Positions 15,787-22,307 of a stretch of 34,088 nucleotides of DNA are shown here, piece after piece (position 1 is the first letter of the stretch; every line of letters starts with the position of its first letter). The DNA is taken from positions 1 to 34,088 of the forward strand of contig CAYOYB010000014.1 of assembly GCA_964408085.1 (NCBI GenBank), given 5' to 3'. The notes beneath the pieces are model-generated. The model had not been told where the DNA came from. It was given only the letters and a program-made list of their open reading frames with translations, and did no database searches. The translations under genes were made by a program, and so were the position numbers. This DNA comes from CAJLIR01 sp964408085 (GTDB taxonomy: Bacteria; Bacillota_I; Bacilli_A; RF39; UBA660).

Positions 15787-16188
15787 ATGAAAAACGAAAA
15801 GAATAGTATTAACATTAATATTAATAGTAAAGATGAAACTAAAAGTGAAATCGTTTATAATAATGTTATATCTAATATGAATAACATGAATTTAACTAAA
15901 GAAGAACAAATTGATTATCTAAAACTAAGACTTACAGAACTTGAGCAAGAACATAAAGATAAATTTCAATTAATAATTTTATCAGTTATTTTTACTATTA
16001 TTTTAATATTTGGTTTATTTTTAATTGTTGAAGATTATCATACATTAGGAATTATTATATCTATTCTTGCATTTATAACAGCCATAATAACTACATATAA
16101 ACTATCAAAAAACTATAAAAATAACTTAAATGATAAATATGAAGAAATAGAAACAATTAGAAAACTTATTAATTCAAAATTAAAATAA
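15787..16188 (+). CDS. Small membrane protein with N-terminal coiled coil
   Basis: I do not recognise this 133-aa protein. Residues 1-35 are polar and Asn/Lys-rich (INININSKDETKS). A short coiled coil spans about 37-58 (TKEEQIDYLKLRLTELEQEH). Two membrane segments follow at about 60-81 and 87-104, and the C-terminus is charged. This suggests both termini in the cytoplasm with a tight hairpin through the membrane. It has its own sigma-A promoter, a GAGGG ribosome binding site and a terminator, so it is a real monocistronic gene. The layout resembles many small holin-like or stress membrane proteins, but no family can be named. Confidence 0.7.
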   Translation: MKNEKNSINININSKDETKSEIVYNNVISNMNNMNLTKEEQIDYLKLRLTELEQEHKDKFQLIILSVIFTIILIFGLFLIVEDYHTLGIIISILAFITAIITTYKLSKNYKNNLNDKYEEIETIRKLINSKLK

Positions 16189-16217
16189 AAAGAACATTAA
16201 TTTATGTTCTTTTCTTA
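16187..16217. terminator. Bidirectional terminator, 133-aa protein / 28-aa micro-gene
   Basis: A 10-bp perfect stem (16188-16197 with 16204-16213) has a 6-nt loop, A runs on the left and T's on the right. It serves the plus-strand gene, and in the other direction the minus-strand micro-gene that ends at 16215. Confidence 0.75.
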
Positions 16218-16301
16218 TATAAAAATAAGTGATGATACAAACATTGCTACTACAGCTATCAACATAAAAATTACCATAACTTTTTTTAATTTTTCATTCA
16301 T
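16215..16301 (-). CDS. 28-aa single-span membrane micropeptide, possibly Prli42-like
   Basis: On the minus strand, GAGGTG lies about 6 nt before an ATG that opens a 28-codon frame: MNEKLKKVMVIFMLIAVVAM followed by FVSSLIFI. The product has a short basic head and one hydrophobic span reaching the C-terminus. Size, the Lys-Val start and the MLIA...SSL pattern recall Prli42, the short stressosome-associated membrane peptide of Firmicutes, but I cannot confirm the match. The good ribosome binding site, the typical topology and a terminator immediately after the stop support a real gene. It diverges from spoIIM. Confidence 0.6.
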   Translation of the reverse strand: MNEKLKKVMVIFMLIAVVAMFVSSLIFI

Positions 16302-16388
16302 GATAACACCTCAAATAAAATTATACTATAAAATATATTTTTTTGGAATATTTATAATAAATTTTAATATTATTTTATAGGTGAGAAT

Positions 16389-17018
16389 ATGAAAAAAATA
16401 TTGGACAAGATTAAAAGGAATATCCAAACTAATAAAAATATGTTAATTTTTCTAAGTATTATTGGTATAATCGGAATAATTATTGGAACAATTTTAAATA
16501 TTGCACTCAATTCTGAAGATAGTAAATTAGTTAGTGATTTTTTAAATGATTTTATCTATAATATTCAAAATAACACTTTAAACTATAAAGATAGTTATAT
16601 AAATTGTTTATTATCTAATTTATTATATGTTATTTTCATTTGGTTACTTGGTATTTCTGTTATTGGTCTACCAATAACATTATTTATTTTTTTTACTAAA
16701 ACATTTGTAATTGGTTTTTCTATTGCTAGCATAATTGCTAATTATAAATTAAAAGGATGTTTATTAGCACTTTCTTATATATTTCCTCATATGATTATAA
16801 ATATCTTTGTATATATTATTTTAACCATGTATTCCTTATCTTTATCATTAAAAATGTTGCAAACAATCGTAAAAAAACAAACTTTAGATTTCAAATTTAT
16901 AATGCGTAAATACTTAAAAATATTAATAATTTCTATTATTGCAATCATTATAACAGCTGCTTTAGAAGTATTTTTAACCCCAATTTTAATGAAATTTGTT
17001 ATATCAATTTTAAAATAA
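16389..17018 (+). CDS. spoIIM: Stage II sporulation protein M (SpoIIM)
   Basis: SpoIIM is an integral membrane protein that, with SpoIID and SpoIIP, drives peptidoglycan degradation and engulfment in the mother cell. The 209-aa product has the family's length. It has a basic head, a first span at about 19-40, an external loop (about 41-75), and then four more spans. The hallmark segment FIWLLGISVIGLPITLFIFF (about 86-105) is followed by KTFVIGFSIASIIA and LKGCLLALSYIFPHMIINIF, which match SpoIIM closely. A TAGGTGAG site precedes the ATG. Upstream, GAATATT (16346-16352) followed after 13 nt by AATATTAT is a weak match to a sigma-E promoter. In Bacillus spoIIM lies near xerD-deoB; here those are 7 kb away on the other strand. 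spoIID and spoIIP are not in the window. Confidence 0.88.
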   Translation: MKKILDKIKRNIQTNKNMLIFLSIIGIIGIIIGTILNIALNSEDSKLVSDFLNDFIYNIQNNTLNYKDSYINCLLSNLLYVIFIWLLGISVIGLPITLFIFFTKTFVIGFSIASIIANYKLKGCLLALSYIFPHMIINIFVYIILTMYSLSLSLKMLQTIVKKQTLDFKFIMRKYLKILIISIIAIIITAALEVFLTPILMKFVISILK

Positions 17019-17028
17019 TTTAAAAGTG

Positions 17029-17058
17029 TTGACAGAATACGCAAATTAATGTTACTAT
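17029..17058 (+). promoter_or_regulatory. Sigma-A-type promoter for the secreted 168-aa protein
   Basis: TTGACA (17029-17034) and TACTAT (17053-17058) have an 18-nt spacer, 35 nt before the ATG at 17094. Confidence 0.6.
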
Positions 17059-17093
17059 ATATGTCGTCAAAAGAAAAAAGGTGGAGATTTTTG

Positions 17094-17600
17094 ATGAAAT
17101 TAAATATTAATGCTAAAAAGATTATTTCAACACTTATAGCAGGGGGAATTGTTTTTAATGCTACTACGATAGAAGCTAAGGCACCAACATATGAAGATAA
17201 AATCGCAATGATAATAGCAGATATTTTCAATGAAGTAGTGTATAAAAAAAATGTAGTAAATGATGATAATGTTGATGTTTATTTTAACAAAGAAGCTAAT
17301 TGTGTTACTTATGCTATTGATGTAGGACCTAATTTAAGTGAATTTTTAACAAGAGAAGAACGTCTCCAAATTGTTAACCAATATATTTATGAAGATGTAT
17401 ATAGACTTATAGGAGCACCAAATATTGATAAAATATCGTTTGGATATAAGCCTAGATATGAAGTAAGGCATAAGATAGATAATAACAATTCTATATATGA
17501 GCAAACATTTGTATCTGATTATGAATATATGTACTTTGATCCTGCCGCTGAAGAATATTTTAATGAAAAATATTCAGCTTCAAAAGTAAAACAAAAATAA
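17094..17600 (+). CDS. Secreted or envelope-associated protein of unknown function
   Basis: I do not recognise this 168-aa protein. The first 30 residues look like a Sec signal peptide: a KK head, the core IISTLIAGGIVFNA, and a likely cut near EAKA. The mature part is acidic and mixed alpha/beta, with one Cys (in KEANCVTYAIDVG, about residue 71), a run of Tyr/Glu (IYEDVYRLIG) and a Lys-rich tail. I chose the ATG at 17094 because GGTGGAG lies 7 nt upstream; the in-frame ATG at 17049 lies in the promoter's -10 region and has no ribosome binding site. It is a single-gene unit with its own promoter and terminator. Confidence 0.7.
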   Translation: MKLNINAKKIISTLIAGGIVFNATTIEAKAPTYEDKIAMIIADIFNEVVYKKNVVNDDNVDVYFNKEANCVTYAIDVGPNLSEFLTREERLQIVNQYIYEDVYRLIGAPNIDKISFGYKPRYEVRHKIDNNNSIYEQTFVSDYEYMYFDPAAEEYFNEKYSASKVKQK

Positions 17601-17602
17601 TT

Positions 17603-17629
17603 AGTAGAATATAAATTCTACTTTTTTAT
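17603..17629 (+). terminator. Intrinsic terminator of the secreted 168-aa protein
   Basis: An 8-bp perfect stem (17603-17610 with 17615-17622) has a tetraloop and a T run. Confidence 0.8.
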
Positions 17630-17654
17630 TGTTATTTAACTTTTTTATTAAACA

Positions 17655-17663
17655 TGATATAAT
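17655..17663 (+). promoter_or_regulatory. Extended -10 promoter of mnmA
   Basis: TGA-TATAAT lies 22 nt before the mnmA ATG and just after a terminator. No clear -35 is seen. Confidence 0.45.
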
Positions 17664-17685
17664 AAATTCAGTTAGGAATGATATT

Positions 17686-18789
17686 ATGAAAACAGTTGTT
17701 GTAGGAATGAGTGGGGGAGTAGATAGTAGTGTAGCTGCTATCAAATTAATTGAACAAGGTTATAACGTTATTGGCTTATTTATGCGTAATTGGGATAGTA
17801 TGGTCAATAATGATATTTTAGGTAACCCAACTTTAAACAATAATATATGTCCTCAGGAACAAGATTATAACGATGCTTTAGCTGTATGTCAAAAATTAAA
17901 TATTCCATTGCATAGGATTGATTTTGTCAAAGAATATTGGGATTATGTTTTTACTTATTTTTTAGATGAATTAAAAAAAGGTCGTACACCTAATCCTGAT
18001 ATAATGTGTAATAAGTATATTAAATTTGATGCTTTTGTAAAAGAAGCTAAGAAATTAGGCGCTGATTATATAGCAACTGGTCATTATGCTAGAGTAAAAA
18101 ATAGCAAATTATATAGAGGATTAGATAATAATAAAGATCAATCATACTTTTTATCACAAATATCAAATAAACAATTAGAAAACGTCCTATTTCCAATTGG
18201 TGAAATGCAAAAATCAGAAGTTAGAAAAATAGCTGAAGAAAATGATTTAGTAACTGCTCACAAAAAAGATTCAACTGGTATTTGCTTTATTGGTGAAAGA
18301 AATTTTAAAAACTTTTTAGAAAACTATTTACCTAATATACCAGGAAAGGTTGTAAATATTGAAACTAATGAAGTAGTTGGTGAACATATTGGATTAATGT
18401 ATTATACTATTGGTCAAAGAAAAGGGTTAAATCTAGGTGGTAATGAAGATAAATTATTCGTCGTTGGTAAAAATATCGATGAAAATATTCTATATGTTGC
18501 TTTTAATGAAAAAAATGACTACCTAATTAGTACTGAAGCTGTAATAGAACAAATAAATTGGATAAGTGATCATAAACCAACAGAATGTAGTGCTAAATTT
18601 CGCTATCGCCAAACAGATAATAATGTAAATTTAGAATATACTGAACAAGAAATTATAGTTAAATATCCACAAGGTGTTAAGTCTGTAACACCAGGACAAG
18701 CCTGTGTATTTTATGATGGAGAAGAGTGCTTAGGTGGTGGAATCATCAAGGAAGTTAGAAAAAATGGTAAAAAACTTTGGTATTTATAA
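17686..18789 (+). CDS. mnmA: tRNA-specific 2-thiouridylase MnmA
   Basis: MnmA installs sulfur at U34 of tRNA-Lys, -Glu and -Gln using ATP and a persulfide relay. The 367-aa product has the usual length. The PP-loop is SGGVDSS (9-15). The two catalytic cysteines are Cys108 in DIMCNKY and Cys200 in STGICFIGERNF, close to E. coli Cys102/Cys199. TGHYAR (131-136), DQSYFL and YYTIGQRKGLNLGG are further family signatures, and the C-terminal beta domain (PGQACVFYDGEECLGGGII) is complete. I chose the ATG at 17686 (AGGAAT ribosome binding site); a longer frame from 17629 starts inside the preceding terminator. No sulfur-relay partner gene is adjacent. Confidence 0.97.
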   Translation: MKTVVVGMSGGVDSSVAAIKLIEQGYNVIGLFMRNWDSMVNNDILGNPTLNNNICPQEQDYNDALAVCQKLNIPLHRIDFVKEYWDYVFTYFLDELKKGRTPNPDIMCNKYIKFDAFVKEAKKLGADYIATGHYARVKNSKLYRGLDNNKDQSYFLSQISNKQLENVLFPIGEMQKSEVRKIAEENDLVTAHKKDSTGICFIGERNFKNFLENYLPNIPGKVVNIETNEVVGEHIGLMYYTIGQRKGLNLGGNEDKLFVVGKNIDENILYVAFNEKNDYLISTEAVIEQINWISDHKPTECSAKFRYRQTDNNVNLEYTEQEIIVKYPQGVKSVTPGQACVFYDGEECLGGGIIKEVRKNGKKLWYL

Positions 18790-18819
18790 GTTAAATAAAA
18801 CTATACTAAAGCTTTACAC

Positions 18820-18847
18820 TTGACATTTGACATATAAATGGTAAAAT
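18820..18847 (+). promoter_or_regulatory. Sigma-A-type promoter with a repeated TTGACA, HTH gene
   Basis: TTGACA (18820-18825) and TAAAAT (18842-18847) are 16 nt apart. A second TTGACA at 18827-18832 makes a 7-nt-spaced direct repeat (TTGACAT twice) over the spacer, which could be an operator for the HTH protein itself. Confidence 0.6.
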
Positions 18848-18867
18848 GATAATAGGAGGGTTATGAT

Positions 18868-19644
18868 ATGAGTAGATTAAATGATATATTACATGAATTG
18901 GGAATATCGAAAGTTAAATTAGCTAAAGTATTAGGCGTATCACGACAAATGATATATAATTATTTAGAACTAGATGATATAAATAAATGGCCAAAAGATA
19001 AAAAAGTATTATTACTTAATTTATTAGGAGTAAAATCTGCTGAAGAAGTAGATAATATTAAAGTAGATACTGATTATATTTTAAGTGTTGAAACACGTTT
19101 AAATAGTTTATTTGATAATTCACAAAAAACTGAGTTTGTTGACAATAGTCTTTATAATGGTATTGGTAAAAAACAAAAAGAACTTTTACATAATATAATT
19201 GAATTATTAAAAGAAAATTTAGATGATGATGACGATACTGATGCTTATAACGCATATAAATACTTATATTATTATTTACAAGCTATGGAAACATCTAAAG
19301 AATTAAAATATATATTAGCTTATATGGCCAAAGCAACTGGTGCTATCAAACCAGATGAATTTGTTTTTAATGAAGATGAACAATTTATTTTTGAAAGTAT
19401 TATGTTCTCTGCAATGTCACTTTACAACAATGGTGGTGCATCTAAAACAAAATTAGCTGAATCCCATAAACGTTTTGTAAATCAAATTGAACATAAAATG
19501 GAAGAAAAAATGAGTCGTACGCTTGAATTAAATACAATTAAAGTTCAAGCATTAAGAGAACTAGGTTATAGTGAAATAAATAGTCAAAATGCTGCTGAAG
19601 TATTTGAAAAAATTGCTGAAATTCAATCTAGAAAAGTGAATTAA
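18868..19644 (+). CDS. Helix-turn-helix protein with unknown C-terminal domain
   Basis: The 258-aa product begins with an XRE/Cro-like helix-turn-helix (about 1-55): LHELGISKVKLAKVLGVSRQ contains the turn and recognition helix, and MIYNYLE follows. The rest is helical, with an Asp-rich loop (NLDDDDDTD, about 115-124), a Tyr-rich helix (YKYLYYYLQAMETS) and a charged C-terminal helix (KMEEKMSRTLELNTIK). No known sensor domain is recognised. It is a single-gene unit with its own promoter, an AGGAGGG ribosome binding site and a terminator. The repeated TTGACAT across the promoter would suit autoregulation, but this is inference. I cannot name its targets; its neighbours are mnmA and an AT-rich gap. 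Confidence 0.75.
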   Translation: MSRLNDILHELGISKVKLAKVLGVSRQMIYNYLELDDINKWPKDKKVLLLNLLGVKSAEEVDNIKVDTDYILSVETRLNSLFDNSQKTEFVDNSLYNGIGKKQKELLHNIIELLKENLDDDDDTDAYNAYKYLYYYLQAMETSKELKYILAYMAKATGAIKPDEFVFNEDEQFIFESIMFSAMSLYNNGGASKTKLAESHKRFVNQIEHKMEEKMSRTLELNTIKVQALRELGYSEINSQNAAEVFEKIAEIQSRKVN

Positions 19645-19684
19645 AATAGGGGAAAAGAATAGAGTAGCTTACCCTATTTTTATA
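19643..19684 (+). terminator. Intrinsic terminator of the HTH gene
   Basis: A 9-bp perfect stem (19643-19651 with 19672-19680) has a 20-nt loop and a following T. The loop is larger than usual. Confidence 0.6.
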
Positions 19685-19714
19685 TCACAGCATATTTAAT
19701 AGAATTAATATGTA

Positions 19715-19830
19715 TTTCTAATTTAATTGTATAATACATTGTTACAATATTAAATATGATATATAATAAATAAAATAATGAAATAAATATATGAAACAAA
19801 ATATATTAATGTATGTTATATAATTAGAAA
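19715..19830. repeat. Imperfect inverted repeat, about 25-nt arms
   Basis: The left arm 19715-19740 and right arm 19808-19830 pair through TTTCTAATT/AATTAGAAA (9 bp) and ATACATT/AATGTAT (7 bp), with mismatches between. The interval is about 67 nt. The G/C positions match, but the region is so AT-rich that chance cannot be excluded. Confidence 0.45.
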
Positions 19831-19923
19831 TTAAAAAAATTAATCTTAAATAATATAATTAAATTTAAATAGATAGAATGACAAAAATAATGATAATATT
19901 ATTATTAATATAGTAAAAAAAGC

Positions 19924-19976
19924 CATAATATAAGTATATTTAGTAATATATTTAAGTTCGTACAATTTATATTATG
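19924..19976. repeat. 10-bp perfect inverted repeat
   Basis: CATAATATAA (19924-19933) pairs with TTATATTATG (19967-19976) across a 33-nt interval. It lies about 50 nt upstream of the 36-aa micro-gene. It may be a hairpin or a binding site; composition makes a chance origin possible. Confidence 0.45.
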
Positions 19977-20027
19977 TTAACTTTATAAAATTTTATTATT
20001 ATTTTTCATTACAGAAATGAGGTATTT

Positions 20028-20138
20028 ATGGAATATATTAAAAGTATTTTTCGCTCAAGTTTAGGTAAATTTTTATATGCTTTTGTAGCATTAATAATAG
20101 CAGCTATTATAATTATAATTTTAATTTTATTTGCTTAA
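20028..20138 (+). CDS. 36-aa single-span membrane micropeptide
   Basis: A GAGG site lies about 7 nt before an ATG opening a 36-codon frame: MEYIKSIFRSSLGKFLYAFV followed by ALIIAAIIIIILILFA. The head is basic and amphipathic (KSIFRSSLGK), and one long Ala/Ile/Leu span runs to the C-terminus. The topology is that of tail-anchored small membrane proteins, including some toxins and some spore or stress peptides. No family is recognised. It stands between the AT-rich gap and another micro-gene, 48 nt upstream of it in the same direction. Confidence 0.6.
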   Translation: MEYIKSIFRSSLGKFLYAFVALIIAAIIIIILILFA

Positions 20139-20186
20139 ATGTATAATTCATTATTAATTGCTAATAATATTATTGGGTGATCAAAA

Positions 20187-20360
20187 ATGAAGAAAAATAA
20201 AATGCAATCAAATGCTAATATTACTAATAAAAGTAATAATCGTATTAGTGATAATGCTAATAGTAATGCTAAAAGTAATGACGTTGGATTTACTAATGAA
20301 TCTAACAATAATATTACTGATAGTAAAAGCAATAATTTTGAAAATACAGATTGTAGATAA
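20187..20360 (+). CDS. 57-aa Asn/Ser-rich low-complexity micro-gene
   Basis: GGGTGAT, the same ribosome-binding sequence used by housekeeping genes here, lies 5 nt before the ATG. The product has 57 residues, of which 17 are Asn and 8 are Ser; it starts MKKNKMQSNANITNK and ends NTDCR. It is hydrophilic, with no Tyr, Trp, Leu or Pro, and is surely disordered. The segment DVGFTNESNNN loosely recalls the GPR-cleaved motif of gamma-type small acid-soluble spore proteins (TEFASETN), but this is speculative. A bidirectional terminator follows within 10 nt. The strong ribosome binding site and terminator argue for a real gene; the function is unknown. Confidence 0.6.
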   Translation: MKKNKMQSNANITNKSNNRISDNANSNAKSNDVGFTNESNNNITDSKSNNFENTDCR

Positions 20361-20367
20361 CCCAAAA

Positions 20368-20398
20368 AGAAGAGACAAATTTATGTCTCTTTTCTTTT
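20368..20398. terminator. Bidirectional terminator between the 57-aa micro-gene and the TSCPD gene
   Basis: AGAGACA (20371-20377) pairs with TGTCTCT (20384-20390) around a 6-nt loop, extended by three pairs including one G-T. It is flanked by A-rich and T-rich tracts and lies between convergent genes. Confidence 0.75.
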
Positions 20399-20654
20399 AT
20401 TTTGTCAATTTATATTGTTCCAATGCTATTGCTAATTGATCAGGGCAAGATGTTTGTTTATTTCTACACTTTATATCTTTTAAACTTCTAATAACATCGT
20501 TAATATTTCTATTTTCACACAATTTAGCAATACCTTGAGAATTTCCATGACACCCACCTACTATTTCTACTTTTTTTATAATATCATTATCAATTACAAA
20601 TGACATTTCAGTTGAACATACTCCTTTTGGATTATATTTAAAAATTTTTTCCAT
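20397..20654 (-). CDS. TSCPD domain protein (TIGR03905-type)
   Basis: This short soluble protein of 85 aa belongs to the small stand-alone TSCPD family. The signature TSCPDQLA is near the C-terminus (about 70-77). Other conserved features are the YNPKGVCSTEM start and VGGCHGNSQGIAKL, a Gly/Cys/His-rich loop. TSCPD domains also occur at the C-terminus of vitamin-B12-dependent ribonucleotide reductases; the stand-alone form has no settled function. The Cys and His positions suggest metal binding. I chose the ATG at 20654 because AGGTG sits 8 nt upstream; the GTG at 20663 overlaps it. It is the second gene after the ZIP transporter, and a shared terminator follows. Confidence 0.9.
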   Translation of the reverse strand: MEKIFKYNPKGVCSTEMSFVIDNDIIKKVEIVGGCHGNSQGIAKLCENRNINDVIRSLKDIKCRNKQTSCPDQLAIALEQYKLTK

Positions 20655-20673
20655 ATCACTCACCTACTCTATT

Positions 20674-21435
20674 TTAATTAAAAAGAAAGTGATTTGTCAA
20701 CATAAAGACAATTCCTATAAAAAATAATATAATTGTCAACTTTTTATTATTATATTTAAGAGAAGTAGGCAAAAGTTCATAAGTTGCAATATGAAGCATT
20801 ATGCCAGCAATAATAGCAAATAATAAGCCCATAATTGTATCATTTATAAAAGGCTTTAAAAATAAATAAGTTATAAGAGCTCCAAATAGCTCTGATAGAC
20901 CTGATAAAGCTGTATATAAAATAGCTTTTATTTTACTGTTAGTAGCATAATAAATAGGAACAGATATACTAATTCCTTCTGGAATATTATGTAGTGCAAT
21001 CGCAATAGTTAATGATATTCCTAATTTAATATCAGCATTACTGGCCATAAATGTAGCCATACCTTCTGGAATATTATGTAATATAATTGCTAACATAGAA
21101 AATATACCTACTCTATATAATTTACTATTTTTTTCTAATTTATTTTCTGGTAAGTATTTATCAATCAAAAATGATAAAATAAGTCCTATATTAATACCAA
21201 CAAGGAGTAAAATAATTGAAAATAATGTCACATATTTATTATTAAATAATTCAAGTGATTCTGGTATTAAATCTGTAAATGAAACAGTCATCATAACTGC
21301 AGCAGCAAAACTTAAAGAAGCACAAATTATTTTGTTTTTATCATCATTCTTAATAAAAATAAATATACTACCTATTATTGTTGATAGTCCAGCAATTGTT
21401 GTTAATAAAAAAGAATAAATAGTGGCTTTGTCCAT
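20674..21435 (-). CDS. ZIP family metal transporter
   Basis: This is a ZIP (ZupT/GufA-like) divalent metal importer, most often for zinc, in the cytoplasmic membrane. The 253-aa product has about eight membrane segments. The metal path is marked by HNIPEG at 120-125 and again at 149-154 on neighbouring helices, plus FTDLIPES (53-60) and LHIATYELLP near the C-terminus. A GGTGATAAT site precedes the ATG, and a TATAAT is present upstream (complement of bases near 21450-21456). It is followed by the TSCPD gene after 19 nt, making a two-gene operon. The metal specificity cannot be read from sequence. Confidence 0.93.
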   Translation of the reverse strand: MDKATIYSFLLTTIAGLSTIIGSIFIFIKNDDKNKIICASLSFAAAVMMTVSFTDLIPESLELFNNKYVTLFSIILLLVGINIGLILSFLIDKYLPENKLEKNSKLYRVGIFSMLAIILHNIPEGMATFMASNADIKLGISLTIAIALHNIPEGISISVPIYYATNSKIKAILYTALSGLSELFGALITYLFLKPFINDTIMGLLFAIIAGIMLHIATYELLPTSLKYNNKKLTIILFFIGIVFMLTNHFLFN

Positions 21436-21506
21436 ATTATCACCAATAAATTATATGAAATACCAATTAATTATTTACTGTTATTTTTATTCATATTATT
21501 TATAAT

Positions 21507-22283
21507 TTATTTTTTTATTATTTTATCAAATTTTCTCCATTCATAAATAACATCATAATTTTCTATTTTTCTCTGAGTATCTTTGTATATAATCAAATTA
21601 TTATCCTTTATTTCACAATTAGCCACTACATAATAATCATTAGTAGAATATAAAATAGTAATATATTCATTATCATAGTTAGTACTAATCTTATAATCTC
21701 TAGTAAAATTAGCATTAATATTACCTAATATAATTGTTGAGACAAAAATTGCTATAAAAGTAATTAATAAAGTTTGAAAAAACTCTTTATATAACATAAA
21801 TACATAGTTAGCTTCTTTAAATTTGTTAACAAACTTAGTTGTTTTTTTTATGTATAAAATCATAAGTCCAAAGGAAACAATAATGCCAAAAACATTTGAG
21901 ATTAAATTATTAATATTAAAATTCTCACTATAAAAAATAGTTGGACTTAATATTATACAAGATAATATATAGGCAAATATAATTTTTAACCAATTAGAAA
22001 CTTTGCAACGTTTATCATTAAGATTTTTATATACTTCTATAGCAAAAAAGACTAATATTAAAAAAACGCAAATACTATATACAAGATTATTAACTATAAT
22101 CATAGAATTTTGCATATAAAAAGATTTATCTATACCCCAATAATTAAACCATTGCATATCATATGTATAGCTAGCAAACTGAAAAATAATAACAACAAAT
22201 GATAAAAAAATTACTAATACTTGTAAAATACTTGGTATTGTTTTAATAGCATTAGAGTTTGATTCATTAATATTTTTTAACAT
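21507..22283 (-). CDS. Five-span membrane protein with extracytoplasmic or soluble C-terminal domain
   Basis: I do not recognise this 258-aa protein. Membrane segments lie at about 18-37, 61-85, 99-117, 126-145 and 168-187. A loop with YWGIDKSFYMQNS joins the first two. The last 70 residues form a soluble beta-rich domain (NEYITILYSTNDYYVVANCE), probably outside the cell given five spans. I chose the ATG at 22283 because GGAGG lies about 7 nt upstream; the longer TTG frame overlaps that site. It starts 24 nt after the topB stop, so it is likely co-transcribed with topB, though a functional link is not obvious. No terminator is clear downstream. Confidence 0.72.
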   Translation of the reverse strand: MLKNINESNSNAIKTIPSILQVLVIFLSFVVIIFQFASYTYDMQWFNYWGIDKSFYMQNSMIIVNNLVYSICVFLILVFFAIEVYKNLNDKRCKVSNWLKIIFAYILSCIILSPTIFYSENFNINNLISNVFGIIVSFGLMILYIKKTTKFVNKFKEANYVFMLYKEFFQTLLITFIAIFVSTIILGNINANFTRDYKISTNYDNEYITILYSTNDYYVVANCEIKDNNLIIYKDTQRKIENYDVIYEWRKFDKIIKK

Positions 22284-22307
22284 ACAATATTCCTCCAATT
22301 TTATAAA

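Larger units (their letters stand above)
19645..20027. other. 383-nt AT-rich gap with inverted repeats, no gene
   Basis: After the HTH terminator this stretch is almost only A and T. It has no credible reading frame with a ribosome binding site. It holds two inverted repeats (19715-19830 and 19924-19976, listed separately). The last bases carry the leader of the 36-aa micro-gene. Confidence 0.6.

Noticed and set aside
20135..20365. 76-codon Leu-rich minus-strand frame, and a plus-strand frame at 20212-20439
   Set aside because: Both are out-of-frame readings of the repetitive Asn/Ser codons (AAT/AGT) of the 57-aa gene. Only the plus frame from 20187 has a ribosome binding site.
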